Assembly: GCF_009754915.1 (NCBI RefSeq)
Contig: NZ_WPIK01000006.1
Location: 1-64,000, forward strand
DNA from: Mucilaginibacter arboris
GTDB taxonomy: Bacteria > Bacteroidota > Bacteroidia > Sphingobacteriales > Sphingobacteriaceae
Length of the DNA: 64,000 bases
Direction of reading: 5' to 3'
The notes under the pieces are model-generated. The model saw only the letters and a list, made by a program, of their open reading frames with translations. It was not told the origin of the DNA and made no database searches. Both the position numbers and the translations under genes were made by a program. The first letter of the stretch is position 1. Each line of letters begins with the position of its first letter. This document shows, in pieces, positions 55,007 to 63,197 of this stretch.

Positions 55007-55050
55007 ATGCTTCTTTTAGCACACAATAATTTGTGTGCTAAAAGAAGCAT
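55007..55050. repeat. Perfect 20-bp inverted repeat with a pair of the dispersed 14-mer
   Basis: Arms 55007-55026 and 55031-55050 with a 4-base loop (TAAT). The TTTA ends face the loop. It lies between two minus-strand genes, 43 bases beyond the stop of the upstream one. Confidence 0.95.
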
Positions 55051-55092
55051 ACCAAATAAAACTTAAACAATACCCGGAGCAGCCGGAATTAA

Positions 55093-55416
55093 TTAACGCA
55101 ACCTTTTAGGGTTAAAAGCAATTAAATAATTTAACGGGCTTTCTGATACTGCTTTTACGTCTGATTTGTTTTCGGTGTGGGTTTTTGCCAGGCTTAACTT
55201 TGCTTTTACAAGACCAAACAATTCTGATAAAATTTCTGGTAATACTTTAGCCGAAATGGTTGGGTAATAATCCTTTTCGATGGCCAGCTTTTCTTCGTTG
55301 GTTGCTAAATTTAATTCCCAGGATTCATCAGGCTTAAAGCCAAATTCTTTTGCACAATTATTTAAATCGTACACATAAACTTTAGCTTGTACTTCTACTG
55401 TTTGGTTGATCATCAT
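55093..55416 (-). CDS. Hypothetical protein, 107 aa
   Basis: Soluble, acidic then basic: begins MMINQTVEVQAKVYVYDLNN, middle AKVLPEILSELFGLVKAKLS, end ESPLNYLIAFNPKRLR. The first part looks like a beta strand pair followed by helices; no family recognised. Its ATG directly follows the stop of the small basic protein upstream (TAA-ATG-ATG), so the two are coupled. Confidence 0.65.
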   Translation of the reverse strand: MMINQTVEVQAKVYVYDLNNCAKEFGFKPDESWELNLATNEEKLAIEKDYYPTISAKVLPEILSELFGLVKAKLSLAKTHTENKSDVKAVSESPLNYLIAFNPKRLR

Positions 55417-55551
55417 TTATTTACTTTTTTTAACAGGTGCATTATCAGCCTTGGATACCGATTTTTTACCCGATTGATAATCTGAAGGCGCTTTTTTAGA
55501 CTCTGTACTTGGCGCTTTCTTGGTGTCTTTACTGCCTTTATCTTTACTCAT
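55417..55551 (-). CDS. Small Lys/Ser-rich basic protein, 44 aa
   Basis: An open frame from ATG 55551 to TAA at 55417: starts MSKDKGSKDTKKAPSTESKK and ends NAPVKKSK. It has no hydrophobic core and is probably disordered. Zero bases separate it from the next gene, which supports it being translated. Short basic proteins of this composition are common in Sphingobacteriaceae; function unknown. Confidence 0.55.
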   Translation of the reverse strand: MSKDKGSKDTKKAPSTESKKAPSDYQSGKKSVSKADNAPVKKSK

Positions 55552-55824
55552 TGCTTTAATTTTTATTGGTTTTACAATTTGTTAATTAATAAGCTTTGTT
55601 TTTTTGTAGTATTTTATTGTTGTAATGATTGTTGTTCTTTTATAAGAAACAGATATTATCGAATAAAATTATTTAAAAAATGATGAATATAAATAAATCT
55701 TAAACAGGTTTTAAAGGCCGAAACGTTTAATTTAAAAATGATAAATAGGAAACCACCTGAGCTTTGCTTAAAGGTAAGTATTTTAAACAGATTAACAGTA
55801 CAATCTTTCTTTTAAAAGGCATTA

Positions 55825-57138
55825 TTATTTTGGCGGATAAATATGGTAGCGGCCGCTGCAATGCAAAAAACTCATAATATAGAGTAAGCCATCGTAATAG
55901 CGTTCTACCAACTCCTGCGGAATGGGTGCTTTCCATAATTCATTTACAAAATCTTTTGCAAGCGGCTTGGTTGCAGCAAGACTGGCTACAGCATTTGTTG
56001 CAATTAAGCCATTGGCATGGCGTGTTTCCAGCGTTTCGCCATTTAAAGTAAACTGATCGCCGTACTGCCCTAAGCCTTTGGAAGCAAAAAAAGCCTGCAC
56101 CTTGTTGCTTAAAGTTTGTTCGCGCGGGTCTTTATGCCACCAGTTCCAGTCAACAGACCAATTACTTGCCGTGCGCCAGGAATCAAAAGAGAAATTAACA
56201 GAATTTTTATTGAATGAGCGTTCGCGTGGCGTTCCGTCAAAGTTGGCATAATCAGAAGATAAACCAGTTGTAGGGTTAGCAGCTTTCTGGAAGAAATTAC
56301 GGCTGGTATCTGCTGCTGCTGCCCAGAAACTTCTGTCGGCTTCCGGCCCAAATCTTGCCCAAAGTTCATAAAAAGCAGGAAGATGATAAGATGGATCGGT
56401 AAAATCGCCGCGGTCAATTCCCGGTACAAAACGGATCATTTTATGCTCTTCGTTTACCATTGCAGAAATATTGCGGACGCCAAATTTAGTCATCCCGGAT
56501 TTATAAGGATGATGACGAATAGCAGTTAAAATTTTATCAGCCCAGGCATGGTAATTATAAATGCCCTTGCCGTTTCCCCATTTGCCAGATGCAAAGTAAA
56601 GCGACATCACAAAATATTCTTCTCCGTCTGGTGCCGGCGTTTCTTCATTAGCCTCGCCATTACGTTTCAACGACCAGGAAAAATAACCTTCTGAAGGATG
56701 GGCCGGCGAACTGATATACATTTTGCTGAGCGCATAATTCCAGATGGCATCAAACTCTGCTTTTTTGTTGAGTTGTACCGCAATCATCATCCCGTACGAC
56801 ATTCCTTCCGTTCTGATATCATGATGCGGCACATCGCTTACATAAGCTAATGGCCCGTTTTCGTTTTTTCCTGCTGCAAAATACACGGCCTGGGTAGCGG
56901 TATCGCCATGAAAAAGCTGGTTAAAAGCAGCATCAATTTTTGCAGAGATTTCCTGTTCGCTGTGCCCCTGTTCTTTAAACAAGTTTCGGTATTTCCCGGT
57001 TGCATAAGCGCCGGAACCATCGTTTAATTTGGCAGGATTTTTTACGGTTTGGGCTTTTGCCGCTGGAAACTGCAGCAACAACAAAAGTAAACTACAAAAT
57101 CGAAAATTTTTGCAGGTATATGCAACGCTGTTTTTCAT
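55825..57138 (-). CDS. GH8 glycanase, reducing-end exo-oligoxylanase-like
   Basis: 437 aa with a signal peptide (FCSLLLLLLQFPAAKAQ). The (alpha/alpha)6 barrel has the GH8 acid in DIRTEGMSYGMMIA (Glu), PAPDGEEYFVMSLYFA and FTDPSYHLPAFYELWARFG (Asp), plus NWSVDWNWW. The length and the TEGMSYGM context fit Rex-type enzymes that release xylose from the reducing end of xylooligosaccharides, though other beta-1,4-glycanases of GH8 cannot be excluded. It stands alone; no xylan locus is in the window. Confidence 0.87.
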   Translation of the reverse strand: MKNSVAYTCKNFRFCSLLLLLLQFPAAKAQTVKNPAKLNDGSGAYATGKYRNLFKEQGHSEQEISAKIDAAFNQLFHGDTATQAVYFAAGKNENGPLAYVSDVPHHDIRTEGMSYGMMIAVQLNKKAEFDAIWNYALSKMYISSPAHPSEGYFSWSLKRNGEANEETPAPDGEEYFVMSLYFASGKWGNGKGIYNYHAWADKILTAIRHHPYKSGMTKFGVRNISAMVNEEHKMIRFVPGIDRGDFTDPSYHLPAFYELWARFGPEADRSFWAAAADTSRNFFQKAANPTTGLSSDYANFDGTPRERSFNKNSVNFSFDSWRTASNWSVDWNWWHKDPREQTLSNKVQAFFASKGLGQYGDQFTLNGETLETRHANGLIATNAVASLAATKPLAKDFVNELWKAPIPQELVERYYDGLLYIMSFLHCSGRYHIYPPK

Positions 57139-57198
57139 TATCCGGATTAAAATGATTTAGGTAAAAAGGAATTGTAAATCTACATAACAATATTTTAC

Positions 57199-57276
57199 AT
57201 GCTTCTTTTATCGCATAAAAATCTCGGCTTATTGTTAAGAACAGCGACAATCATTTTTACCCGATAAAAGAAGCAT
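57199..57276. repeat. Spaced inverted pair of the dispersed 14-mer
   Basis: 15-base exact arms (57199-57213 and 57262-57276) are separated by 48 bases, too far apart for a tight hairpin. It lies upstream of the GH8 start. Confidence 0.88.
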
Positions 57277-57502
57277 ATAGTTTTTGCAGACAAGTTTAGG
57301 CTGACCAAGATACTGATAAATCAGTTTATCCTTTAACGCCATGCAGTAGCTAATAACGAGAAGTAAGGATTTTGCATCGAAATTTTAAAATTTATCTCTT
57401 CGCGCTCTTACGGTTCCCTTTTAAAAGGGATTCTGCAAATTGAACAACCTATACTTTTTCTATTTCTGCTACTGTTTATAATAATTGTGCAAATTTTATC
57501 GG

Positions 57503-57516
57503 CATAAAAGAAGCAT
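57503..57516 (+). repeat. Dispersed 14-mer
   Basis: This is an exact CATAAAAGAAGCAT just beyond the peptidase terminator. Confidence 0.9.
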
Positions 57517-57534
57517 GCATCAATGAAGCTTCCT

Positions 57535-57565
57535 CTGAGAAAAAATTTAACTCACTTTTTCTCAG
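57535..57565 (-). terminator. Probable terminator of the S9 peptidase gene
   Basis: Arms CTGAGAAAAA (57535-57544) and TTTTTCTCAG (57556-57565) lie 17 bases after the stop on the minus strand. Confidence 0.6.
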
Positions 57566-57582
57566 AAGAAAAAACACTGCAC

Positions 57583-59907
57583 TTACTGTATAGCATTCCG
57601 CGGATCTGGTTTCATTTTTAACTGGTATTCTTTGGGTGGTTCTGCACCTAATAAATTCCTCACAAAATAATCCCAACGGCGGCGCATCATGTAAGGAGAA
57701 AAATTGCCGTAACCATGAGGGCTATTTGGAAAAACCACTAAATCATAATCTTTGTTAGCTTTTTCCAATGCTTCTACAACCAATAAAGTGTTTTGCGGAG
57801 GAACGTTATCATCCATTAAACCATGGGCAAGCATCAGCTTTCCTTTTAGGTTTTTGGCGATGTCCTCGTTTGCATGCGCTGCATAATCAGAATTAGCAAC
57901 TAATCCGTCGTAACGTTCGCCCCAGTCATCCTCGTAATTTCGGTTGTCATGGTTGCCAGATTCCGAAATACCAACTTTAAAAAAATCAGGATAACGGAAC
58001 ATAGCGGCTGCAGTTGCAAAACCTCCGCCCGAATGTCCCCAGATCCCAACACGGTTTAGATCAATATAAGCATACTTTTGCGCCAATTGCTGGATGCCGG
58101 TAATTTGATCTGGAAGTGTGTTTTCCGACATGTTGCCATAACTCATATCGTGAAAGCTTTTGGAACGCAACGGATTGCTTGTTCCTTCAATTTCTACCAC
58201 AACAAACCCTAATTCGGCAAGTGCTTGGTTATCTCCTCGGGAAGCTGCGAAAGACCAACTACCTACACTGCCACCTTGCGGACCGGGATAGATATAATCG
58301 ATAACCGGATACTTCTTTTGTGCATCTAATTTTGATGGCGTAAACATCAGTCCATACAAATCTGTTTTGCCATCATTGGCTTTAACCGTGATTAGGGTTG
58401 GTGCTTTCCAGCCAGTTGCAACAAGCCTGGAAACACCAGTTTTTTCTAAATTAACAATGAGTTTTCCTTTCAAATCACGTAAAAGTGTAACCGGCGGAAC
58501 ATCAGGCTGAGAATAACTATCAATAAAATAATTGTTTGAAGGAGATAAAGAAATTTGATGGTTTCCTTCTTCCGGCGTGAGCACAGTTAAATGTTTTCCA
58601 TCAAAATCAATTTTACATAACTGACTGAAATAAGGATTTTTGCTTTCTCTTCCATCAGTCATAAAATATAGTTCCCGGTTTTTTTCATCTACTTTAAGTA
58701 GTTTTGTTACTACCCAATTGCCTTTGGTAATCTGGTTTTTTAGTTTTCCGGTTGAGGCATTATATAAATAAAGATGGCCCCAATTATCCCGTTCTGAAAA
58801 CCAGATGATCTCGTTACTTTTTGGAAGATATTTCCAGTTGGCGCTTCCCCAGCCCGATTCGTATTGTGTAGGAACTGTTTCTTCAAAAACTTCGCGCACA
58901 GCTCCTGTTGCTGCATCAGCAATCCTGACTTTTTCCTGTTTATGATCGCGGGAAGTAGAAATAAAAGCCAGATGAGAAGCATCTTCGCTCCAGTTCAGGT
59001 CCTCCATAGAAATATCATCCTGAAAAGTAGATCGGTGCGGGTCGGGCGGAACCTGCAACATAATTACTTTAGGAACATCAACATTAATAATAACACGCTG
59101 AATGGTAGCAATTTCCGTGTCGCCCGGTAACGGATACTTCCATGCTTTTAAAGTTGGCTTGCCCACATTGGTAGTAACCAAATACATATCGCTTACATTG
59201 CGCTCGTCCTGCTTATTGGTAGCAATCTTTTTAGAATCCGGCGACCAAAGTAAAATCGGGCTATCGCTATGTGTCCAGCCGGCATTATCAGTGGCGTAAC
59301 CAAAATTTTTAATACCATCAGTAGTCAATTGGGTTTGTTGATTGGTTTTAACATCACGAACCCATAAATTATAATCCTTAATAAAAGCTGCACGTTTACC
59401 ATCAGGAGATAAAACTTCGTTACTACTTCTTCCCTGACGCCTGCCTGTCCCTGCAACGGTTGTTACAATCCTGGATGTATCCGGAGTAATTTGATAAGTC
59501 TGCAAATCAGATTTCCACTGCTTGCCATCAGCCTGAAAAATGATAAACTTGTCATCAGCAGAAAAACTAAAAGTTTGAAAAGGCAACATCGAAGCCTGAT
59601 AGGTTTTACCAGTTGCCGCAGAAAGTGCCGTTGCTAATTTTTGTTGGTTAAAAGCAGCATTACGTGTTTTTTTGGCGGGATCAACTAATATAAATTCACT
59701 TCCCTGAGGAGTTAAAACACGGTACCAAAAACGGTCGGCCTGCAACCAATTAGGGCGAACATTACCGTAATCAATGTATTGTTCGGTATTGTAGGCCAGA
59801 AAACTTTCGGCATGTTCGTAATCTTTTGCAGTTAAAACGTTAGGTTGCTGGGCATGCAGGGTTAATGCGAATGCAAAAGGAATGGCTGTTAACAGAAGTT
59901 TGTGCAT
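57583..59907 (-). CDS. DPP IV-like S9 family peptidase, periplasmic
   Basis: About 774 aa from ATG 59907, which opens the signal peptide (MHKLLLTAIPFAFALTLHA); the frame extends upstream but without a signal. An N-terminal propeller (FTFDI-like repeats such as SPDGKRAAFIKDYNLWVRD) is followed by an alpha/beta hydrolase domain: Ser in GIWGHSGGGFAT, Asp in HGLMDDNVPP and His in FPNSPHGYGNF. The family removes X-Pro or similar dipeptides. It is monocistronic. Confidence 0.93.
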   Translation of the reverse strand: MHKLLLTAIPFAFALTLHAQQPNVLTAKDYEHAESFLAYNTEQYIDYGNVRPNWLQADRFWYRVLTPQGSEFILVDPAKKTRNAAFNQQKLATALSAATGKTYQASMLPFQTFSFSADDKFIIFQADGKQWKSDLQTYQITPDTSRIVTTVAGTGRRQGRSSNEVLSPDGKRAAFIKDYNLWVRDVKTNQQTQLTTDGIKNFGYATDNAGWTHSDSPILLWSPDSKKIATNKQDERNVSDMYLVTTNVGKPTLKAWKYPLPGDTEIATIQRVIINVDVPKVIMLQVPPDPHRSTFQDDISMEDLNWSEDASHLAFISTSRDHKQEKVRIADAATGAVREVFEETVPTQYESGWGSANWKYLPKSNEIIWFSERDNWGHLYLYNASTGKLKNQITKGNWVVTKLLKVDEKNRELYFMTDGRESKNPYFSQLCKIDFDGKHLTVLTPEEGNHQISLSPSNNYFIDSYSQPDVPPVTLLRDLKGKLIVNLEKTGVSRLVATGWKAPTLITVKANDGKTDLYGLMFTPSKLDAQKKYPVIDYIYPGPQGGSVGSWSFAASRGDNQALAELGFVVVEIEGTSNPLRSKSFHDMSYGNMSENTLPDQITGIQQLAQKYAYIDLNRVGIWGHSGGGFATAAAMFRYPDFFKVGISESGNHDNRNYEDDWGERYDGLVANSDYAAHANEDIAKNLKGKLMLAHGLMDDNVPPQNTLLVVEALEKANKDYDLVVFPNSPHGYGNFSPYMMRRRWDYFVRNLLGAEPPKEYQLKMKPDPRNAIQ

Positions 59908-60081
59908 TGTTGATATAATAAACAAATTGACAAGCAATATAGAGCAAACCAACGTAAAAGTTCACTTACTACTCTATTTTATTAAAATCAGCACAAATTG
60001 TCATTATCAGGAGTAAACTAAATAGGAATATTATAAATACCCGTTGATCAATATAAAAGAAGTTATTGAAGCTTATTTACA

Positions 60082-60177
60082 ATGCTTCTTTTATGCCTGT
60101 ATTTTTCAGTTTTGCTTTTTTAATAACAGGAAAAAACAAAGGCAGTACTTCTGTTTTTGGGTTGATAAAAGAAGCAT
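60082..60177. repeat. Spaced inverted pair of the dispersed 14-mer
   Basis: A minus-strand copy at 60082-60095 and a plus-strand copy at 60164-60177, about 68 bases apart, between the Wzc-like and peptidase genes. A degenerate relative (ATATAAAAGAAGTTAT) lies at 60051-60066. Confidence 0.88.
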
Positions 60178-60186
60178 GCGTAATCC

Positions 60187-62421
60187 TTAATTACTGCTGA
60201 TATTTATACCATTGAGGCCGTTAAATACAATTGCCGCGTTGTATAATTTTTCTTTATCCAAGCCTTTAATCAACGCCTTTGGCGTGTGGCCTTGCCGTAT
60301 AATGTAAAGTGTTGCATCACACAGGGCCGATAAGGCATAAGCATCGGCAATAGTATCAGATGTTGCCGTATCAATAATGGTACAATCAAATTGTTCGTCC
60401 AGGTAATTTAATAATTCAGCTATTTTTATATCCTTTAATAATCCCGAAGAATTTTCCGGAAGCTCTCCGTCAGCTATTAAAAAATTGCTTTTCTCTATGG
60501 TAACCGGCCAAATTATCTTTTCATTACCTGTAGTTCCTGGTAAATATGCCATAACTTCAAATCTGTCTAAACCATCCGGCATTGTACTTGCTGCAACCGG
60601 CTGTTTAAAAGCTATGCTTAACAAAGCTACTTTTTTTCCGGTTTGTGCCTGACTTAAAGCAAGGTGTTGTGCTACAAAGCTTTTACCTTCACCTGCAACT
60701 GCCGAAGTAACCAATATGCGCTTTTGCCTCGTGTCCATGATCAGGTAATTAAGTGAAGCCCTCAACTTTCTAAACTGGCCCGTTATCAGCGCTTTTTTGT
60801 TGTTTCTTAACCATAAACCTTTTATAGTTTTTTCAGCTGCAATCCCGCCAATAACAGGCAGCTTTGTTACCTGTTCAATATCTTTTTGAAACATAACCCT
60901 GCTTCTTAAAGTCTCTTTTTTTGTAACTACGCCAAATCCGGTAATTAATGCGGTAAAAACAGCACTTAGATAAATAAGTTGCTGATTATGGTTAACCGGA
61001 TAAGATTTCACACTTTCAATAATTTTACTGTCGGTTGCATTAGCAACAGAAGCCACCGCTATCTCTTCTTTTTGTTTTAGAAGAAAAACATACTCCTGTT
61101 TTTTTACTGCCTGCTCCTTTTGGATAGAAAGTAATTGCTGCGGTTTTTCCAGCCCTGTAACTAACGCCGACAAGTACGAGTTATTTTTTTGCAGCAGGTT
61201 ATTTCTGTCTGCCTGTAAAACACTTATTTGTCCATGAAGCCTTTTCAATAGCTGGAACCTGATTTTTTCTATGTTGCTTTGGCAGGCAACGTAAATGGGG
61301 CTACTTTCTCCACCCGTTTTTTTTACGCGTTCTGCTTCTGTTTGCAAATGTTTTATTTTGACTGCCATTTGCGTTAAATCCGGCATAGCCAATTTAACAG
61401 TTAAGGGGATGGTTAATCCTGATAAATCTTTGGTTTCTGCATCACTCCGGACCCGGTTTAGAACATTAATTTTTGCGTTGATCTGATTGGCCTTACCATT
61501 ATTGGTATTAACGTTTTCCAAAACCTTTTTTTCCTTACCGCCAACAGGAGTTGTTCCTTCGGGTAACCTGGCATAAAGGAGTTTGTTTTCAATAGAAAGC
61601 AGGTCGTTTTCTACAGATGCAATATGCTCATCAATTACTTTTGCAGTGTTGCTTGTAAGCTTGTTTTGTTTATCAATAATTACCTGGTTAAATGCTTTTA
61701 TAAATTCATTTACAATGTCTTCGCCACGTAAAGAAACTTCATCTGTATAGTTAACAGCAACAAAGCCAGGTATTTGCTTATCAGCTGTAACCATCAGTTT
61801 TGAAGCTATAGAAGACGCTACTTTTTCTGGTGCAAGCAATTTAAAGTAAAACTTATTATCCGTTTGCCTTTCAAAATGTACGTTTTTTTTAAACTCCAGT
61901 TTGCCGTACGGTGTGCTGACCAATTTATTTAACGGATAAGTAAATTTATCCAGATGAATACTGTTTTTATCAACTGTAAAATAGACCTTACCCGTTTCTT
62001 TGATGTTGTTGTTATCAGCAACAATTATTATTGGGGAATTTTGATAAGCGGATACACCTTTAAACCCTTCTTCCAGGAAAACAGGGGCATATAAATTAAG
62101 GTTTTTTACTACAGTGTTCAATAATTTTTGGGTTTGGGATGCCTGTATCTCATTAGCAATATTTTCCTTTAGCATTGCCGATCCAAGTGAATTTAAGGCA
62201 TTACCATCTTCAAGCCCATTTCCTCCACCTTTTATTAAAATTTTTGTACGGATATTACAAACCGGATCCGTAAAATTAAGATAAGCCCACGAGCCTGCTA
62301 ACGCCAGAAAAGTTAAACACAAAAACAAAGGCCAGTAAGCCAAATACCTAAATACCAGACTGTTGCCGAAACTCCAGCCACCATCTTTATAGACTTTTCT
62401 ATTTACAACTAATAAGTTCAT
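60187..62421 (-). CDS. Wzc/CpsD-like exopolysaccharide protein with degraded kinase motifs
   Basis: 744 aa. Two membrane helices (YWPLFLCLTFLALAGSWAYL near residue 30; LIYLSAVFTALITGFGVV near residue 490) enclose a long Wzz-type coiled-coil periplasmic region. The cytoplasmic C-terminal domain has the BY-kinase Walker A, TSAVAGEGKSFVAQHLALSQ. Walker A' reads KVALLSIAFKQPV where active kinases have Asp residues (as in LIDxDxR), Walker B reads CTIIDTATSD, and there is no C-terminal tyrosine cluster. It probably still acts as a chain-length/assembly protein but may not phosphorylate tyrosine. It is followed downstream by an inverted pair of the dispersed word; no other polysaccharide gene is in view. 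Confidence 0.85.
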   Translation of the reverse strand: MNLLVVNRKVYKDGGWSFGNSLVFRYLAYWPLFLCLTFLALAGSWAYLNFTDPVCNIRTKILIKGGGNGLEDGNALNSLGSAMLKENIANEIQASQTQKLLNTVVKNLNLYAPVFLEEGFKGVSAYQNSPIIIVADNNNIKETGKVYFTVDKNSIHLDKFTYPLNKLVSTPYGKLEFKKNVHFERQTDNKFYFKLLAPEKVASSIASKLMVTADKQIPGFVAVNYTDEVSLRGEDIVNEFIKAFNQVIIDKQNKLTSNTAKVIDEHIASVENDLLSIENKLLYARLPEGTTPVGGKEKKVLENVNTNNGKANQINAKINVLNRVRSDAETKDLSGLTIPLTVKLAMPDLTQMAVKIKHLQTEAERVKKTGGESSPIYVACQSNIEKIRFQLLKRLHGQISVLQADRNNLLQKNNSYLSALVTGLEKPQQLLSIQKEQAVKKQEYVFLLKQKEEIAVASVANATDSKIIESVKSYPVNHNQQLIYLSAVFTALITGFGVVTKKETLRSRVMFQKDIEQVTKLPVIGGIAAEKTIKGLWLRNNKKALITGQFRKLRASLNYLIMDTRQKRILVTSAVAGEGKSFVAQHLALSQAQTGKKVALLSIAFKQPVAASTMPDGLDRFEVMAYLPGTTGNEKIIWPVTIEKSNFLIADGELPENSSGLLKDIKIAELLNYLDEQFDCTIIDTATSDTIADAYALSALCDATLYIIRQGHTPKALIKGLDKEKLYNAAIVFNGLNGINISSN

Positions 62422-62478
62422 TAATAAATAATTAATCAGTTAGAGCCTGTTAATTTTATTCTGTATATGCTATTTTGT

Positions 62479-62558
62479 ATACTTCTTTTATCACCTAAAA
62501 AACAGGAAGCCCCTGTGTTTTTGTATAGCAGCAAAAAATACAGGCGTAAAAGAAGCAT
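62479..62558. repeat. Spaced inverted pair of the dispersed word
   Basis: The variant ATACTTCTTTTATC (62479-62492) and the exact copy CGTAAAAGAAGCAT (62545-62558), 52 bases apart, lie between two minus-strand genes. Confidence 0.85.
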
Positions 62559-62587
62559 TACCAATAATGCTGCCCATATCAAAAAAA

Positions 62588-62878
62588 CTATTTGCTCAAT
62601 TCTTTCAGCTTGATCTCGGCCCTACGGTTTTTTTGGAGGCCTACGACTGTTTTGCTGACAGCGATAGGCAAATTGGCCAGTTTGTTTAAGTTACTATAAT
62701 AAGCAGGCAGAATAGAAGCTTTTGAAAAATTGTATCCTAAATTACGGGTAATTTCTGCTATCAGTACACTCTTATCGGTATTGCGGGCTTTTTTTGATGT
62801 AAAAACATTAATTGCTTTAATCCCGCCTAAAAACAGCAAACAGGCTGCAATTACTGTAATAAATGCTTTGGTTTTCAT
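62588..62878 (-). CDS. Small exported protein of unknown function
   Basis: 96 aa from ATG 62878, chosen because it opens a membrane/signal segment (AFITVIAACLLFLGGIKAI); a longer frame reaches 62968 but adds a doubtful leader. The mature part is basic and helical (ASILPAYYSNLNKLANLPIA, LQKNRRAEIKLKELSK). It precedes the Wzc-like gene on the same strand by 166 bases and may belong with it. No family recognised. Confidence 0.6.
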   Translation of the reverse strand: MKTKAFITVIAACLLFLGGIKAINVFTSKKARNTDKSVLIAEITRNLGYNFSKASILPAYYSNLNKLANLPIAVSKTVVGLQKNRRAEIKLKELSK

Positions 62879-63197
62879 AAATAACTGGTTAGGGAGAACT
62901 ATATTCAAATTTAATTTAAATATAGAAAAACTGAATTTCTTTTTAGGAAAATACGAAATTATGAACAAGGCAGATTTAAAGCTGTTTTAAATCATATTAA
63001 AATTATTTTTTGTGCCCTTTTATCATTAAAGAGGGCATTTACGCTTCTCCTTAATAAAAAAACAAGATAGAAATACTAAATTTCAGGATAAAAGAAGTAG
63101 GGTTATTTAGCTATAAAGGCCTCAAAATAATTACATTTTTTCCTTGCTTAAAATGGCTTTGTAACTACACTATGCATAGATATACTTTGGGCCATAA
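62879..63197. other. AT-rich gap with one variant of the dispersed word
   Basis: No gene is seen beyond a possible extension of the small exported protein. A variant GATAAAAGAAGTAG lies at 63087-63100. A short stem TGCCCTTTTATCATTAAAGAGGGCA-like sequence near 63013-63038 could be a terminator for an unseen transcript, weakly supported. Confidence 0.45.

Larger units (their letters stand above)
57139..57582. other. Gap between S9 peptidase and GH8 genes
   Basis: No gene is seen. It contains an inverted pair of the dispersed word (57199-57276), a further exact copy (57503-57516), and a probable terminator (57535-57565). The part at 57300-57480 shows no clear feature. Confidence 0.7.

Noticed and set aside
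14307-60964. The word TAAAAACAGCA as a second dispersed repeat
   Set aside because: It recurs several times (for example 14307, 18194, 23470, 54485, 60955) but with ragged edges and few exact copies, so it may be chance in AT-rich DNA; only the two starch-locus copies are kept.
3821-62558. Dispersed word as a Chi or FtsK-orienting (KOPS) motif
   Set aside because: These motifs are strongly strand-biased along a replichore; here the count is 19 against 17, with many inverted pairs.
3821-62558. Dispersed word simply as part of terminators
   Set aside because: Eight exact copies are inside genes, several are single, two pairs lie between divergent starts, and true terminators (44765, 51421, 52153) have other stems.
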